Positions 32,726 through 42,002 of a DNA stretch of 64,000 nucleotides are shown piece by piece. The DNA is from Chthonomonas sp035294165 (GTDB lineage: Bacteria; Armatimonadota; Chthonomonadetes; Chthonomonadales; Chthonomonadaceae), in assembly GCF_035294165.1 (NCBI RefSeq), contig NZ_DATGLN010000207.1, positions 62,001 to 126,000 of the forward strand. The letters are read 5' to 3'. The number at the start of each line of letters is the position of its first letter. The first letter of the stretch is position 1. The notes under the pieces were generated by a model. The model made no database searches, had not been told where the DNA came from, and saw only the letters and a list, made by a program, of their open reading frames with translations. The translations under genes and the position numbers were made by a program.

Positions 32726-35700
32726 TTTCCTTTTTTCTCCGCAAGGCTCTCGTAGTATCGGTAGACAAAATCTTGGAATTCGGGTGGGATTTTCTCGCGT
32801 CGGCCTTGTTGGAGGGCTCGTTGGGCGCGTGGATCGAGAGAGGGCTTGCCCGCAAGCATGTTGGGGCTGAAGAGGGCTCCACGCTGAACGCCTTCGAGGC
32901 GGGTAAAGGGTTGCATTTGTGGTTGGCTACCCGGGCGCTGCATGGGGCGTGGGGCGCCCTGCATGGCCTGCTGCATGGCTTGTTGCTGTTGCTGCTGTTG
33001 TTGCAGGGCTTGCTGCACCTGTTGTATAGCTTGGTCGAGGTTATGCAAGGCTTGGTCTTGCTGCTCTTGGGTGGGGCGACCCGTCTGTTTTTGGCTCAAC
33101 TGTTGTTCGGCACGTTGCATATGTTGCCCTGCCTGCTGTGCAGCTCTTTGCGCATCGGGCATCTGCTGAAGGTGTTGTGCAGCCCCGTTGGTAATCTCTT
33201 CGGTCATCTGCTGCCCTCGGTCAAGATGCTCCGCCTGTTGCTGTTGTTGAGGGGATAAGGAGTGGTCGGGCCGTTGTTCGCGCTCTCGGTCGAGCTGGCC
33301 TGTTTCTTGGCGCAGTTGGTTCTGGAGCGAGCGGCCTAACATAAGTTCACCGAGGGTTTCGGCCATCTCATCCTGCTGGGCTGCGTTCGCTCCCTCTTGG
33401 CCGTTTTGTTGATCGGCCTGTTGCTGACCGCTGCTATTTTGGGCCTGCATTTGCAGAGCTTTCGCGATAGCATCGAGAGTACGCGCCGCGTTTTCTTGGG
33501 CCTGCTGAGTTGAAGTTCCGGTGTTTGGTTCATCCTGATTAAGATTTTTGCTTGCCTTATCCATTTGGCCTGCTGCCATGCGCATGGCGCGTTGGAACGC
33601 GGGCGAGGGAAATTTACCGGCAAGTTCGTTGGCTTGGTTTTCTGCGTCCTCTTGACGGGCACCAACTTGGCGCCGCTCACGCATATCGTTGCTATCGAGG
33701 TTCCCTTGTTGGGCGGCCTTATCGAGGCGGCGGGTGGTATCGAGCAGGCCATGTTGCAGTTGTGCAAGCTCCTGCACCTTCTCGGCAAGTTGTTGAGCCG
33801 CTTGGATTTGTCGGAGTTGTTGAGCGGCTCTTTGGGCGTTCTGGGCTGCTTTTTGAAGGTCTTGTGCCGCCTGATTAGCAGGAGACTGGGCTTGTTGTGG
33901 GCGGTTCTGCTGAAGCTGTTGTCCTGATTGCTGAAGGTTCTGTTGAGCATTTTGTAGGTTTTGTTGGGCTTGGGGCACGCCTTGCAGAGCGTTTTGTGCT
34001 TGTTGAGCCTGGCGTTGTATCTGTTGTTCTTGGCGGCTCAAAGCATGGCTTTGAGAGGAATCGGGATGCTGCTGAATCTGGTTAGCCACACGCCGTTGTT
34101 GCTGGGCTAGCTCTTGGAGGCGTTGGGCCTCCTGCTCGAGCTGCTCGGCAGAAGTCATTTGGTTTTGTTGTCCTGCAGCCTGTTGTGCGGCCTCGGCAGC
34201 CTTTTGAAGCGCTTGGGCTGCGCGATCTTGGTGCGGGGCCGCGTTTTGCGGGTTGTTTTGTTGAAGATTTTGCTGAGCCTGTTGTTGGTTGGAGTGCACT
34301 TGGCCCTGTTTAAGCGCTTCTTCGGCCTGTTTAAGCGCCTGGGCGGTCTGTTGATCACCGCGTTCTTGGGCGGATTGCGCCGCGCGTCGCAGTTGCTGCT
34401 CCAGTTGTTGGGTCTCTTTGTTGACCTGCGCCTGCTGTTGGCGTTCAACCTGCAGGCCCATCTTATCTTCGGGTGCCATCGTTTTGTTATTTGAGCGAAG
34501 GTCTTCTGCAATGGCCCGAGAGCTATCGGCAAGTTGCTGTTGTTGTTGTGCAAGGGAGGCCGCTTTTTGGGCTAACTGATCGGCCGAAGGGGTGCGCGAG
34601 AGAAGTTGCTGGATGCGATCGAGTTCTTTTTGAATGCTATTTTGTTGCCGACCGGCTTGGTTGAGATTGTCGAGGCGCTGTGGTGCTTTGGCCGATTCCG
34701 CTTGCTGAAGCGTTTGTGCTGTGGCGGGCATTTTCTGGTTGGCCTGAGCTTGCAGGGCGTCTGCCGCCTGTTGGCGTCGGTTGAGTTCAGAGGGCGTAGC
34801 CAACTCGTTATTTTGAAGCTGCTGGGTGAGGTTCTGAACTTCTTGGGCTAAAGACCGGGCCTGTTCGGAGGCGGCCATCTGTGTTTGAGCTGCCTGTGAG
34901 ATGCGATCGGGGGCCGGATGAAGGCGGGCTTGCTGGGTCTGTTGCTGGGCCTCGTTCTGAGTGCGCCGCAGCTCCTCTAGCGCATGCTGCTCTTCGTCGA
35001 GTGCCTCCTTCAGCCTCTGTTGCATTTCGGGCACACTAACAATATGGATATGATAGGAGAGCGAGGTGGTCGTGTGGGGGCCATCTACCGCATCGTTATC
35101 GGTGGCGCTTACATTATAGGTGATGACATCGCCCACGTGAGGCTGAATGCTTGCCAGATGCCAGCGGAGTCGAATGTCGGCAGAGGGAGCACCGGTAGGT
35201 CCTGGCAGTGGGAGTTGATGAATGGGTGCTCCCTTTGGTAGAGCGGATGAGAGTTGCGTTGGGTCTTGATGCGCTTTTTGGTAGTTCAAGTCCATGCGGT
35301 CTATACCAAAGTCATCGGAGGCATGGGCCACCAGCGGCAGCGAGCCATTGGGCACGAGATCAAGGTCGGTGGCCGGTCGCTGGATTTGAACCGAGGGAGG
35401 CTGATCGCGCTCCATACGAATGGTATAGGTGGGGCTATTGGGGTTCGTGAAGCCATGCTGGTCGGTTAGAATGAAGCGATAGGTGCCGTTTTGCATCACA
35501 TTGAAAGCACCTGAGAGTGTTTTGCCGGCGATATGCCAAGCAGATGGTACCCCGTTGAGGTAACAGAGGGCGGAGCGTAACGGGGTATTGGTGGTAGCGC
35601 TCACTTGAATATACGACCCTTTGAGGGCGGTAAAGCTGCCTGTGGGCGCATTGATGATCTGGGGTGGACGATGGGTATAGGCCGGGAACTGGATGCGCAG

Positions 35701-36603
35701 CCGGACATTCACGATAGTAGGAAGCGGCACAACCGTAATATCTCGTGTATTGGAGCGCCCATCGTTGGCGAGGGCAACAAGCGATACGCTTTGTGTGAGA
35801 TGTGCAAGGCGGTAGCGAAAGAGAGAGCTTTTGAGAGAGCCGGCGGTTTGAATGGTAGTAGGCCGATCGAGCGCTATCGTTTGCCAAATGTCGGGAGGGT
35901 CGGTCTGCCGATGGATACGGAGCGTGCACTGTGTGGCCGGTTTGCCCCAAGTTTTAATGGTGATCCATGTCGAAGCCCCTTCGGGCAGGAGAGTTTGTTC
36001 GGGAAGAACCTGCAGGCGAGTTGCGGCGAAGGGGGCGATATCTTGTTTTGGGTAGGAAAGACGCAGTATCCAGACACCGAAAGCTTGACCGGCAAGCAGA
36101 ATGTGCAGCAGTAGAAGAAGGAGACAAGCAAAAGCGACAAGGGTAGCACGTTGAAGTGGTGTGGTATTAACAGCTTTGCGAAAGTCGAGGTCGGCAGCGA
36201 TCTGGTGGGTTTCGCGAAGCAGGGATTGTGCGAGGGTAGGAGAGAAGCCGGCGGCGTCGGAAGCCAAGGCAGGCATAAGGCTAAGGCTGGTGAGAAGTCG
36301 TTCTGCAAACACCGGGAATCGGCGTTCCACCCTAATGGCCAATTGTTTATCGGGCAGCCTGCGAAGCAAGGCAGCGGCAAGCGTTATGGCTAGGGAAAGC
36401 AGGGCGAGCGCAATAAGGAGATCATGCCAAACGACTCGGCCGGTATAGGAGAGGGTGATATAGCGATCCACATAGAACCCAATGATGATAAAGAGGATAG
36501 ATAGGCTCAGCGTCCAGAAAAGGCCTGACAATGCGGTAAGCAGGCGATAGCGTGTGCGTGCGGCCTGAAGTTTGGCAATCAATAAGTTATTCGGTGTTTC
36601 CAT
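32722..36603 (-). CDS. DUF4175-like membrane protein with long Gln-rich coiled coil
   Basis: 1293 residues. Two membrane helices near 24-45 and 62-80 and a third near 150-170 anchor the N-terminus. Residues about 190-500 are extracytoplasmic beta-rich Ig-like domains (DDFGIDRMDLNYQ; DVITYNVSATDNDAVDGPHTTTSLSYHIHIV), as in DUF4175 proteins. From about 520 to 1240 the chain is almost entirely Gln/Ala/Leu/Glu heptads, a coiled coil that could span about 100 nm. Poly-Gln runs lie near 1215. The last 60 residues end in PPEFQDFVYRYYESLAEKKGK, the PPE..D.v..Yy..L motif common to these proteins. Probably a structural or mechanosensing envelope component. First gene of the four-gene operon. Confidence 0.82.
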   Translation of the reverse strand: METPNNLLIAKLQAARTRYRLLTALSGLFWTLSLSILFIIIGFYVDRYITLSYTGRVVWHDLLIALALLSLAITLAAALLRRLPDKQLAIRVERRFPVFAERLLTSLSLMPALASDAAGFSPTLAQSLLRETHQIAADLDFRKAVNTTPLQRATLVAFACLLLLLLHILLAGQAFGVWILRLSYPKQDIAPFAATRLQVLPEQTLLPEGASTWITIKTWGKPATQCTLRIHRQTDPPDIWQTIALDRPTTIQTAGSLKSSLFRYRLAHLTQSVSLVALANDGRSNTRDITVVPLPTIVNVRLRIQFPAYTHRPPQIINAPTGSFTALKGSYIQVSATTNTPLRSALCYLNGVPSAWHIAGKTLSGAFNVMQNGTYRFILTDQHGFTNPNSPTYTIRMERDQPPSVQIQRPATDLDLVPNGSLPLVAHASDDFGIDRMDLNYQKAHQDPTQLSSALPKGAPIHQLPLPGPTGAPSADIRLRWHLASIQPHVGDVITYNVSATDNDAVDGPHTTTSLSYHIHIVSVPEMQQRLKEALDEEQHALEELRRTQNEAQQQTQQARLHPAPDRISQAAQTQMAASEQARSLAQEVQNLTQQLQNNELATPSELNRRQQAADALQAQANQKMPATAQTLQQAESAKAPQRLDNLNQAGRQQNSIQKELDRIQQLLSRTPSADQLAQKAASLAQQQQQLADSSRAIAEDLRSNNKTMAPEDKMGLQVERQQQAQVNKETQQLEQQLRRAAQSAQERGDQQTAQALKQAEEALKQGQVHSNQQQAQQNLQQNNPQNAAPHQDRAAQALQKAAEAAQQAAGQQNQMTSAEQLEQEAQRLQELAQQQRRVANQIQQHPDSSQSHALSRQEQQIQRQAQQAQNALQGVPQAQQNLQNAQQNLQQSGQQLQQNRPQQAQSPANQAAQDLQKAAQNAQRAAQQLRQIQAAQQLAEKVQELAQLQHGLLDTTRRLDKAAQQGNLDSNDMRERRQVGARQEDAENQANELAGKFPSPAFQRAMRMAAGQMDKASKNLNQDEPNTGTSTQQAQENAARTLDAIAKALQMQAQNSSGQQQADQQNGQEGANAAQQDEMAETLGELMLGRSLQNQLRQETGQLDREREQRPDHSLSPQQQQQAEHLDRGQQMTEEITNGAAQHLQQMPDAQRAAQQAGQHMQRAEQQLSQKQTGRPTQEQQDQALHNLDQAIQQVQQALQQQQQQQQAMQQAMQGAPRPMQRPGSQPQMQPFTRLEGVQRGALFSPNMLAGKPSLDPRAQRALQQGRREKIPPEFQDFVYRYYESLAEKKGK
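32940..33060. repeat. CAG/CAA trinucleotide-rich tract (poly-Gln)
   Basis: The plus strand shows TTG/CTG triplets that encode an eight-Gln run followed by AMQQAMQ in the DUF4175 protein. It is the densest part of a roughly 2 kb stretch of similar triplets (to about 35000). Triplet arrays of this kind can change length by slippage without breaking the frame, so coiled-coil length may vary between strains. Confidence 0.7.
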
Positions 36604-36681
36604 GGCGATAGCCTCGTTAGTTCTTATATACGTTAGACGCTTAGGTTTTCTTTAGGTTACCATTGAAGAATGTGCTTCTGT

Positions 36682-37125
36682 CTAGCTGCCGATGGGCTGT
36701 TGCAGAAAAACTTGAAGGGGATAGGAGGCAATGAGGCGATCATCGCAAAGTAGGCCTGCCACGTGGACGCCCGCCTTGGTAATGGGCACCATACGTAGAT
36801 TAAGGCCGATTTGGATGGTTGCAAACGCCGAGCGTTCCAGGCTATGCAGCACGGTTTGCCACTCGAAGGGGAGATCGGGGGTTTCTAGGACCGTGCCGCC
36901 ATCGGGGTCGAGCAGCCGTACCCGTAGGCGACGCGGCGTAGCCGACTGCAGGCGGAGGCTAAAGGCCACGGCCATGTTGGCATGGAGTGGCAGCTGAGAT
37001 GTTGTGAGCGCCGAGTAGATACCAATGAGCGACTGTTTGCGCGTATGTTCTTCGGTAATGACGAGGTCGCAAATAACAAAGTAGCTAACCTGTACTTCGT
37101 CTTCTTCCGACATAGGGTTTTCCAT
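36682..37125 (-). CDS. DUF6941-like cytoplasmic protein
   Basis: 147 residues, no signal or membrane segment. The pattern YFVICDLVITEEHTRKQSLIGIYSALTTSQLPLHANMAVAFSLRLQS and a near C-terminal ITKAGVHVAGLLCDDRLIASYPLQV fits small beta-sandwich proteins annotated as DUF6941, whose role is unknown. A second Met at residue 5 (MSEEDEV) may be the true start. It lies 30 bases downstream of rpoD on the same strand and may share its transcript. Confidence 0.65.
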   Translation of the reverse strand: MENPMSEEDEVQVSYFVICDLVITEEHTRKQSLIGIYSALTTSQLPLHANMAVAFSLRLQSATPRRLRVRLLDPDGGTVLETPDLPFEWQTVLHSLERSAFATIQIGLNLRMVPITKAGVHVAGLLCDDRLIASYPLQVFLQQPIGS

Positions 37126-37155
37126 TTCTTCAAGGACATCGTTTTTGAGAAAAAT

Positions 37156-38373
37156 CTATTGCCATTCGAGATAGGTTCGAATATGACGGCTATAGCGGGG
37201 ACTGCGTAGCTTTTGGAGGGCTTTCAATTCGATCTGTCGGATGCGCTCTCGCGTCAGGCAGAAGTGTCGGCCTACCTCCTCAAGGGTTTTGGGGTCACCA
37301 TCTTCAAGGCCATAGCGCATAATAAGCACCTCACGTTCGCGTTCTTCGAGCATATTGAGGGCATCGGCAAGTTTCTCACGCAGAATGTTTTGAGAGGCGA
37401 TTTCGGGCAGGGAGCTATTTTCTTTATCCTCAACGAAGTCGGCCAAGCAGTTCTCCTCACCCTCACCGATTGGTGTTTCAAGGGAAAGCGGCTCCGGGGC
37501 GATACGAATGATTTCGGTTACCTTTTCAGGCGACAGGTTCATGGCACGTGCGATCTCTTCAACAGTTGGCTCACGGCCGTACTCTTGAAGCAGTTGAGAC
37601 GAGATGCGGACGAGCTTGTTGATCGTTTCTACCATGTGGACGGGGATGCGGATGGTGCGGCCTTTATCGGCGATGGCACGTGTAATGGCTTGACGAATCC
37701 ACCATGTTGCATAGGTGCTGAACTTATAGCCGCGGCGATAGTCAAATTTTTCGATGGCACGAAGAAGGCCGATATTTCCCTCTTGGATAAGGTCGGAGAG
37801 GGCCATACCCCGACCATGGTAGCGTTTGGCAATAGAGACCACGAGGCGCAGGTTTGCGCGGGTGAGGGTATCGCGAGCCTGTTGGGCGGCCCGTTTAAGT
37901 TCGGGGTCGTCTTTGTTTTCGCGGGCGCGTAGGATGCACTGGGCGAGACGTATCTCCTCTTCCACGGTGAGGAGAGGAAATTTCCCTATTTCGCGCAGCC
38001 AGGCGTGCACAGCATCGTCAAGGGTAAAGGTTTCGACATCGTCGGAGAACTGCATTTCGGTATAGGGCAGAGAAGCCATCTCCTCGTCGCAGACAAAAAG
38101 GCTGTCATCCACTTCATCAGGATCGGGCCAAGGCGTTGCATTTTCGACCGCGGGCAGAAGGTCTCCTGTTTGGAGGCAAGGAAGGGCGTGGATATCCTCT
38201 TGAAGGGGCAGGGAAACCATTTCGGTTTCCGTTTTGGTGGGCTTAGCCTTTCTCTCGGAGGCCAGACGAGCTTGCTGGCCGTTTAGGGAAAACGAACGAC
38301 GGCGTTGTTTACGTGTTTTGGTCGTCTCGTCCGACGTATAGGTTGTCTCTGCGGCGGCGCCGGTCATGCTCAC
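37156..38373 (-). CDS. rpoD: Primary sigma factor RpoD/SigA
   Basis: 405 residues. A charged, poorly conserved N-terminus of about 110 residues (sigma 1.1 position) precedes region 1.2 (DDAVHAWLREIGKFPLLTVEEEIRLA). Region 2 has the canonical DLIQEGNIGLLRAIEKFDYRRGYKFSTYATWWIRQAITRAI, region 3 RTIRIPVHMVETI, and region 4.2 TLEEVGRHFCLTRERIRQIELKALQKLR. These residues recognise TATAAT and TTGACA elements such as those before the tRNA at 17 kb. dnaG is 35 bases upstream, the dnaG-rpoD order of the classical macromolecular synthesis operon, here without rpsU. Confidence 0.97.
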   Translation of the reverse strand: MSMTGAAAETTYTSDETTKTRKQRRRSFSLNGQQARLASERKAKPTKTETEMVSLPLQEDIHALPCLQTGDLLPAVENATPWPDPDEVDDSLFVCDEEMASLPYTEMQFSDDVETFTLDDAVHAWLREIGKFPLLTVEEEIRLAQCILRARENKDDPELKRAAQQARDTLTRANLRLVVSIAKRYHGRGMALSDLIQEGNIGLLRAIEKFDYRRGYKFSTYATWWIRQAITRAIADKGRTIRIPVHMVETINKLVRISSQLLQEYGREPTVEEIARAMNLSPEKVTEIIRIAPEPLSLETPIGEGEENCLADFVEDKENSSLPEIASQNILREKLADALNMLEEREREVLIMRYGLEDGDPKTLEEVGRHFCLTRERIRQIELKALQKLRSPRYSRHIRTYLEWQ

Positions 38374-38408
38374 ACTCTCCTTCAGAGGGGGCGCACGAGG
38401 CTCTGCAC

Positions 38409-40460
38409 CTAAAGGTTCGGCGCTTTATCAAGAGAGCCTCGAATGAGGCGCACCTTCTGGTGATACTGTTCGAGGAGGTCGCGACGCTCTGCCTCACTCA
38501 CTGCTTGTTGTAGCCGCTGGGCAAGCTCACGCTTCTCTCTTTCCAACAGGTAACTTTGCAGTTGCTTAAGGCATCCGTCTACAACCTCTATTCGTAACTG
38601 TTCATTCGACACGAGATAGGCAGAATCCTCCAAGATTTCTAGCAGAAATCGGGAAAATGAAAAAGAATTTTGCGTGTTTGCTTTCTCACCGCTTTGTGCT
38701 TCTTCTGCTAGTGCCCGATCGAGGAGAGGGCGAGGGTCTATGGTGCCGTCGGCTTGGGGGGTGGTGTGGGCGATCCAGTCCAAAAGCTTGACGCCGTAGG
38801 GGGTCACCATCAGTTCGGGGCGCAGGTGTTCAAGTAGGCGCAGCCGCCACTCGGCACTGAAGAGGGCACGTAACAGCTGTCGCTCCGCTTTTTCGGCACG
38901 ACTAAGTTGTTGTTGAGGCAACGGCTCCTGAATGTTTGAGAGGCTCTGGGATGTGCCAGACAAGCCACGTTTTGCGGTTTGCCCTGTGGGGACGTTACGC
39001 TGAGGGGGTTTTGACGCCTTTACCGACAATGTTGGCCGAAATGCGGGCAAAGGGGGCTGCTCGCGAAGAGGGCCTCTGTTTGCCTCCTCGGTAAGTGGGT
39101 AGCCAAGTGCCCTTGGGGCTTGGCCTCCTCGGAGATGGGCGGCTGCCGTCTCGATATCGGCCAATATCTGTTCGATGACCCGCTCGACGCCGGTTTTTCC
39201 AAAGAGCGGATGAAGGAAGGCGATGCGGTCGGCATAGCGTGCACGCACCGATAGTTTCTCAACGGTAGCGAGGAGAGCTATTGCTTCGGCAAGGGCATCG
39301 CTTCTGCCCGTTTCCATTTGCACATTGTGTCTTTCCAAAATACGTTCTAGAAGAAAATCTATGCGCGGAACGGCTTGGTCGAGGGCACGCTGAAACTCTT
39401 CGATCCCGTTCGGATGTTGGAGAAGCGAGGCGGGGTCTTCGCCTAAGGGCAATCGTGCAACACGCACTTCGGCGCCCTCAATACCGAGACTTTCCCAAAT
39501 AATAGCTGCGCGTAGGGTGGCGCGGAGGCCGGCCTCATCACTATCATAGCAAACAATGACTTTGGGGCTATAGCGCGAGAGGATGCGAGCATGATGTTCG
39601 GTGAGCGCTGTGCCCAACGTGGCTACACATTGGGTAAAACCGGCTTGATGGGCGACGATCACATCGAGATAGCCCTCCACGAAAACCGGTGGCACATCGC
39701 GTGCTAGTTTGCGGCGGGCGAAATGAAGCCCGTAGATAACGCGCGATTTATCGAAAAGGAGAGAGGCGTCGGAGTTGATATATTTGGCCGGCTCTGCCGG
39801 GTCTAATGTGCGCCCTCCAAAGCCGATGATATTGCCGCCAATGTCGTAGATAGGAAAGATAATGCGATGTCGGAAGGTATCGTAAAAGCCGCTCCCCTCC
39901 AGTTTGCGCGCCTTGATCAGCCCCAAAGAGGCGGCCAGAGCAAGATCGGCACCCTTTTTTTTCAAATAATTAAGTAGGGCATCCCAACCGGCCGGGGCGT
40001 AGCCCAACTCCCAAAGCTTTTGCGTTTCATAGAGCACCCCGCGATGAAGCAGATAGGCTTTGGCCTCCTCATACCGCTGCAGTTGTTCGCAGAAGAACTC
40101 TAAGGCAAGCCGATTAATCGCCAGCATCTGCTCCCGTCGGCTCATCCCTTCCCCGCTTAGGTGATGCCGGTCGAAAGGAATGCCTGCTCTTTTGGCCAAC
40201 CACTCCATGGCCTCGAGGAACTCCAGATTCTCCATTTTCTGGATGAATTTAAAAACATCTCCTCCTTCACCACAGGCGTAGCATTTATATATCTGCAAGG
40301 TAGGGCTGACATGGAAGGAGGGGCGTTTATCATCGTGAAAAGGGCAAAGCCCCTTATAGTCTTTTCCTGCCCGTTGAAGACGCACGTAGGTGCCGATGAC
40401 ATCTACAATGTCGTTATGGGCGCGTATCTCCTCTTTTAAAGCTTGCAGATCACGGAGCAT
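38409..40460 (-). CDS. dnaG: DNA primase DnaG
   Basis: 683 residues. Zinc-binding CHC2 domain at the N-terminus: LCPFHDDKRPSFHVSPTLQIYKCYACGEGGDVF. The RNA polymerase core has RHRIIFPIYDIGGNIIGFGGR and the TOPRIM segment VFVEGYLDVIVAHQAGF followed by VIVCYDSDEAGLRA. The C-terminal 200 residues would hold the DnaB-binding helical domain but are divergent, with a Pro/Arg-rich linker near 480-530. Makes RNA primers at the fork. It lies 19 bases after the M32 peptidase gene and directly before rpoD. Confidence 0.97.
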   Translation of the reverse strand: MLRDLQALKEEIRAHNDIVDVIGTYVRLQRAGKDYKGLCPFHDDKRPSFHVSPTLQIYKCYACGEGGDVFKFIQKMENLEFLEAMEWLAKRAGIPFDRHHLSGEGMSRREQMLAINRLALEFFCEQLQRYEEAKAYLLHRGVLYETQKLWELGYAPAGWDALLNYLKKKGADLALAASLGLIKARKLEGSGFYDTFRHRIIFPIYDIGGNIIGFGGRTLDPAEPAKYINSDASLLFDKSRVIYGLHFARRKLARDVPPVFVEGYLDVIVAHQAGFTQCVATLGTALTEHHARILSRYSPKVIVCYDSDEAGLRATLRAAIIWESLGIEGAEVRVARLPLGEDPASLLQHPNGIEEFQRALDQAVPRIDFLLERILERHNVQMETGRSDALAEAIALLATVEKLSVRARYADRIAFLHPLFGKTGVERVIEQILADIETAAAHLRGGQAPRALGYPLTEEANRGPLREQPPLPAFRPTLSVKASKPPQRNVPTGQTAKRGLSGTSQSLSNIQEPLPQQQLSRAEKAERQLLRALFSAEWRLRLLEHLRPELMVTPYGVKLLDWIAHTTPQADGTIDPRPLLDRALAEEAQSGEKANTQNSFSFSRFLLEILEDSAYLVSNEQLRIEVVDGCLKQLQSYLLEREKRELAQRLQQAVSEAERRDLLEQYHQKVRLIRGSLDKAPNL

Positions 40461-40479
40461 AAGTTCCTACTTTTTGTTT

Positions 40480-41985
40480 TCAAAGGGCATAAAGCTCTTT
40501 GAATTTAGTTTGCAGGTAAGCGAGGTAGGGGCCTGCAGAGAGCGGTTTGCCGGTTGCCAGAATAACGAGTTCTTGTGGTAGGAATTTACGGCCATAGACG
40601 TGGATATGCTGGTGCAGCCATTGAAGGATAGGCGCAAACTCTCCCTGTTCGATCAGCGTTTCCAGGTTTGGGATGTCGTGTAGCATCGTCTCTCGCAGTT
40701 GTGCCGAGAGCAGATTGCCGATGGTATAGGTTGGGAAATAGCCGATAAGCCCGCCGGCCCAGTGAATATCCTGGAGACAGCCTAGGGCATCGTTGGGAGG
40801 TGTGATGCCGAGATACTCCTGCATCTTTACGTTCCAGGCATCGGGTAAATCCGTAACCGACAGTGTGCCATCGAGCAGTTGGGTTTCCAACTCGAATCGG
40901 AGGAGGATATGGAGGTTATAGGTAACCTCATCGGCCTCTACCCGGATAAAGGAGGGCTGAACACGGTTAATCGCCTGGTAGAGTTCTAAAGCGTTTAAGT
41001 GCGCGAAGGGATCGGGAAAGGCTTTTTGAAGGTGCGGAAGAATCCATTTACAGAAGGCATAGCTGCGGCCCACCATGTTTTCCCAAAAACGGGATTGACT
41101 CTCGTGAACGCCTAGACTCGTGCCTCCGGCGAGAGGGGTGGCCTCGTAGGCCTCCGGCGTTCCTTGTTCGTACATGGCATGCCCGGCTTCATGAAGCGAG
41201 GCAAAGAGCGCTTTCATCAGCAGATGGGGATCGAATCGGGTAGTGATGCGCACGTCATCACGAGAGAAACCGGAACAGAAGGGGTGAGGAGCGGGGTCTT
41301 GGCGTCCCCTGGTGAGATCATAGCCGAGTGCCTGCACTACCTCTTGGGTAAAGGTGTGTTGTTTTTCAACTGCAAAATCGCCTTGTAGGCAGGAATCATC
41401 GAACTGGCGTTCCGCCTCGGAGATATTTTTCACAAGCGCGATAAGGGCAGGTTTGAGGGAATTGAACAAAGCCACCACATCGGCATAGGTCGTGCCCGGC
41501 TCATACAGGTCTATAAGGGCATCGTAGGGATGGTGCTGATAGCCGAGGCATTCGGCTTTTTGACGGGTGAGCGCAAACATCTTTTCGAGAGCAGGGGCGA
41601 AAAGCGAGAAGTTGTTCTCGCGCCTAGCCTCCACCCACACTTCATGAGAAATAGCTTGGTGCCTGGCTAACTCCTCGACGAGGGTCGCCGGTATTTTCGT
41701 CTCTTTATCATAATCGCGGCGGGTGACGCGTACAAGACGCGCTTCGTCGCTATTCGGGTCGGTATCGGCGAGTGCCGATTCGCATTTGGCGAGCAGCTCG
41801 GCAGTTTTGGTAGAAGTAAATAGTTCATGGATAATGGATTCAAGGGCTGCCATCTGTTCGGCGCGAGCGGTTGTTGCCTTAGGGGGCATCATGGTCTGTT
41901 GATCCCACGACAGCAGACCGTCAATCTGTTGAAGACGTATGATGGGTGCAAGGTGTCGTTTTAATTGGTCAAGGGCATCGGACAA
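40480..41985 (-). CDS. M32 family metallocarboxypeptidase (thermostable carboxypeptidase 1)
   Basis: 501 residues, the family's usual length, no signal. The zinc motif is HEAGHAMYEQG with the downstream Glu ligand in GVHESQSRFWEN. Family signatures DVRITTRFDP and IRVEADEVTYNLHILLRFELE are present. M32 enzymes remove C-terminal residues from peptides, with broad specificity, in the cytoplasm, and depend on Zn or Co. Located between the TlpA-like gene and dnaG with short spacers; no functional tie is evident. Confidence 0.95.
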   Translation of the reverse strand: MSDALDQLKRHLAPIIRLQQIDGLLSWDQQTMMPPKATTARAEQMAALESIIHELFTSTKTAELLAKCESALADTDPNSDEARLVRVTRRDYDKETKIPATLVEELARHQAISHEVWVEARRENNFSLFAPALEKMFALTRQKAECLGYQHHPYDALIDLYEPGTTYADVVALFNSLKPALIALVKNISEAERQFDDSCLQGDFAVEKQHTFTQEVVQALGYDLTRGRQDPAPHPFCSGFSRDDVRITTRFDPHLLMKALFASLHEAGHAMYEQGTPEAYEATPLAGGTSLGVHESQSRFWENMVGRSYAFCKWILPHLQKAFPDPFAHLNALELYQAINRVQPSFIRVEADEVTYNLHILLRFELETQLLDGTLSVTDLPDAWNVKMQEYLGITPPNDALGCLQDIHWAGGLIGYFPTYTIGNLLSAQLRETMLHDIPNLETLIEQGEFAPILQWLHQHIHVYGRKFLPQELVILATGKPLSAGPYLAYLQTKFKELYAL

Positions 41986-42002
41986 GGTTTGTTTTCTCCT
42001 TT

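Noticed and set aside
33552..34494. Plus-strand and alternate minus-strand frames inside the DUF4175 gene
   Set aside because: Low-complexity shadows (Leu/Cys or Asn/Lys/Arg rich) of the Gln-codon tract; no ribosome sites.
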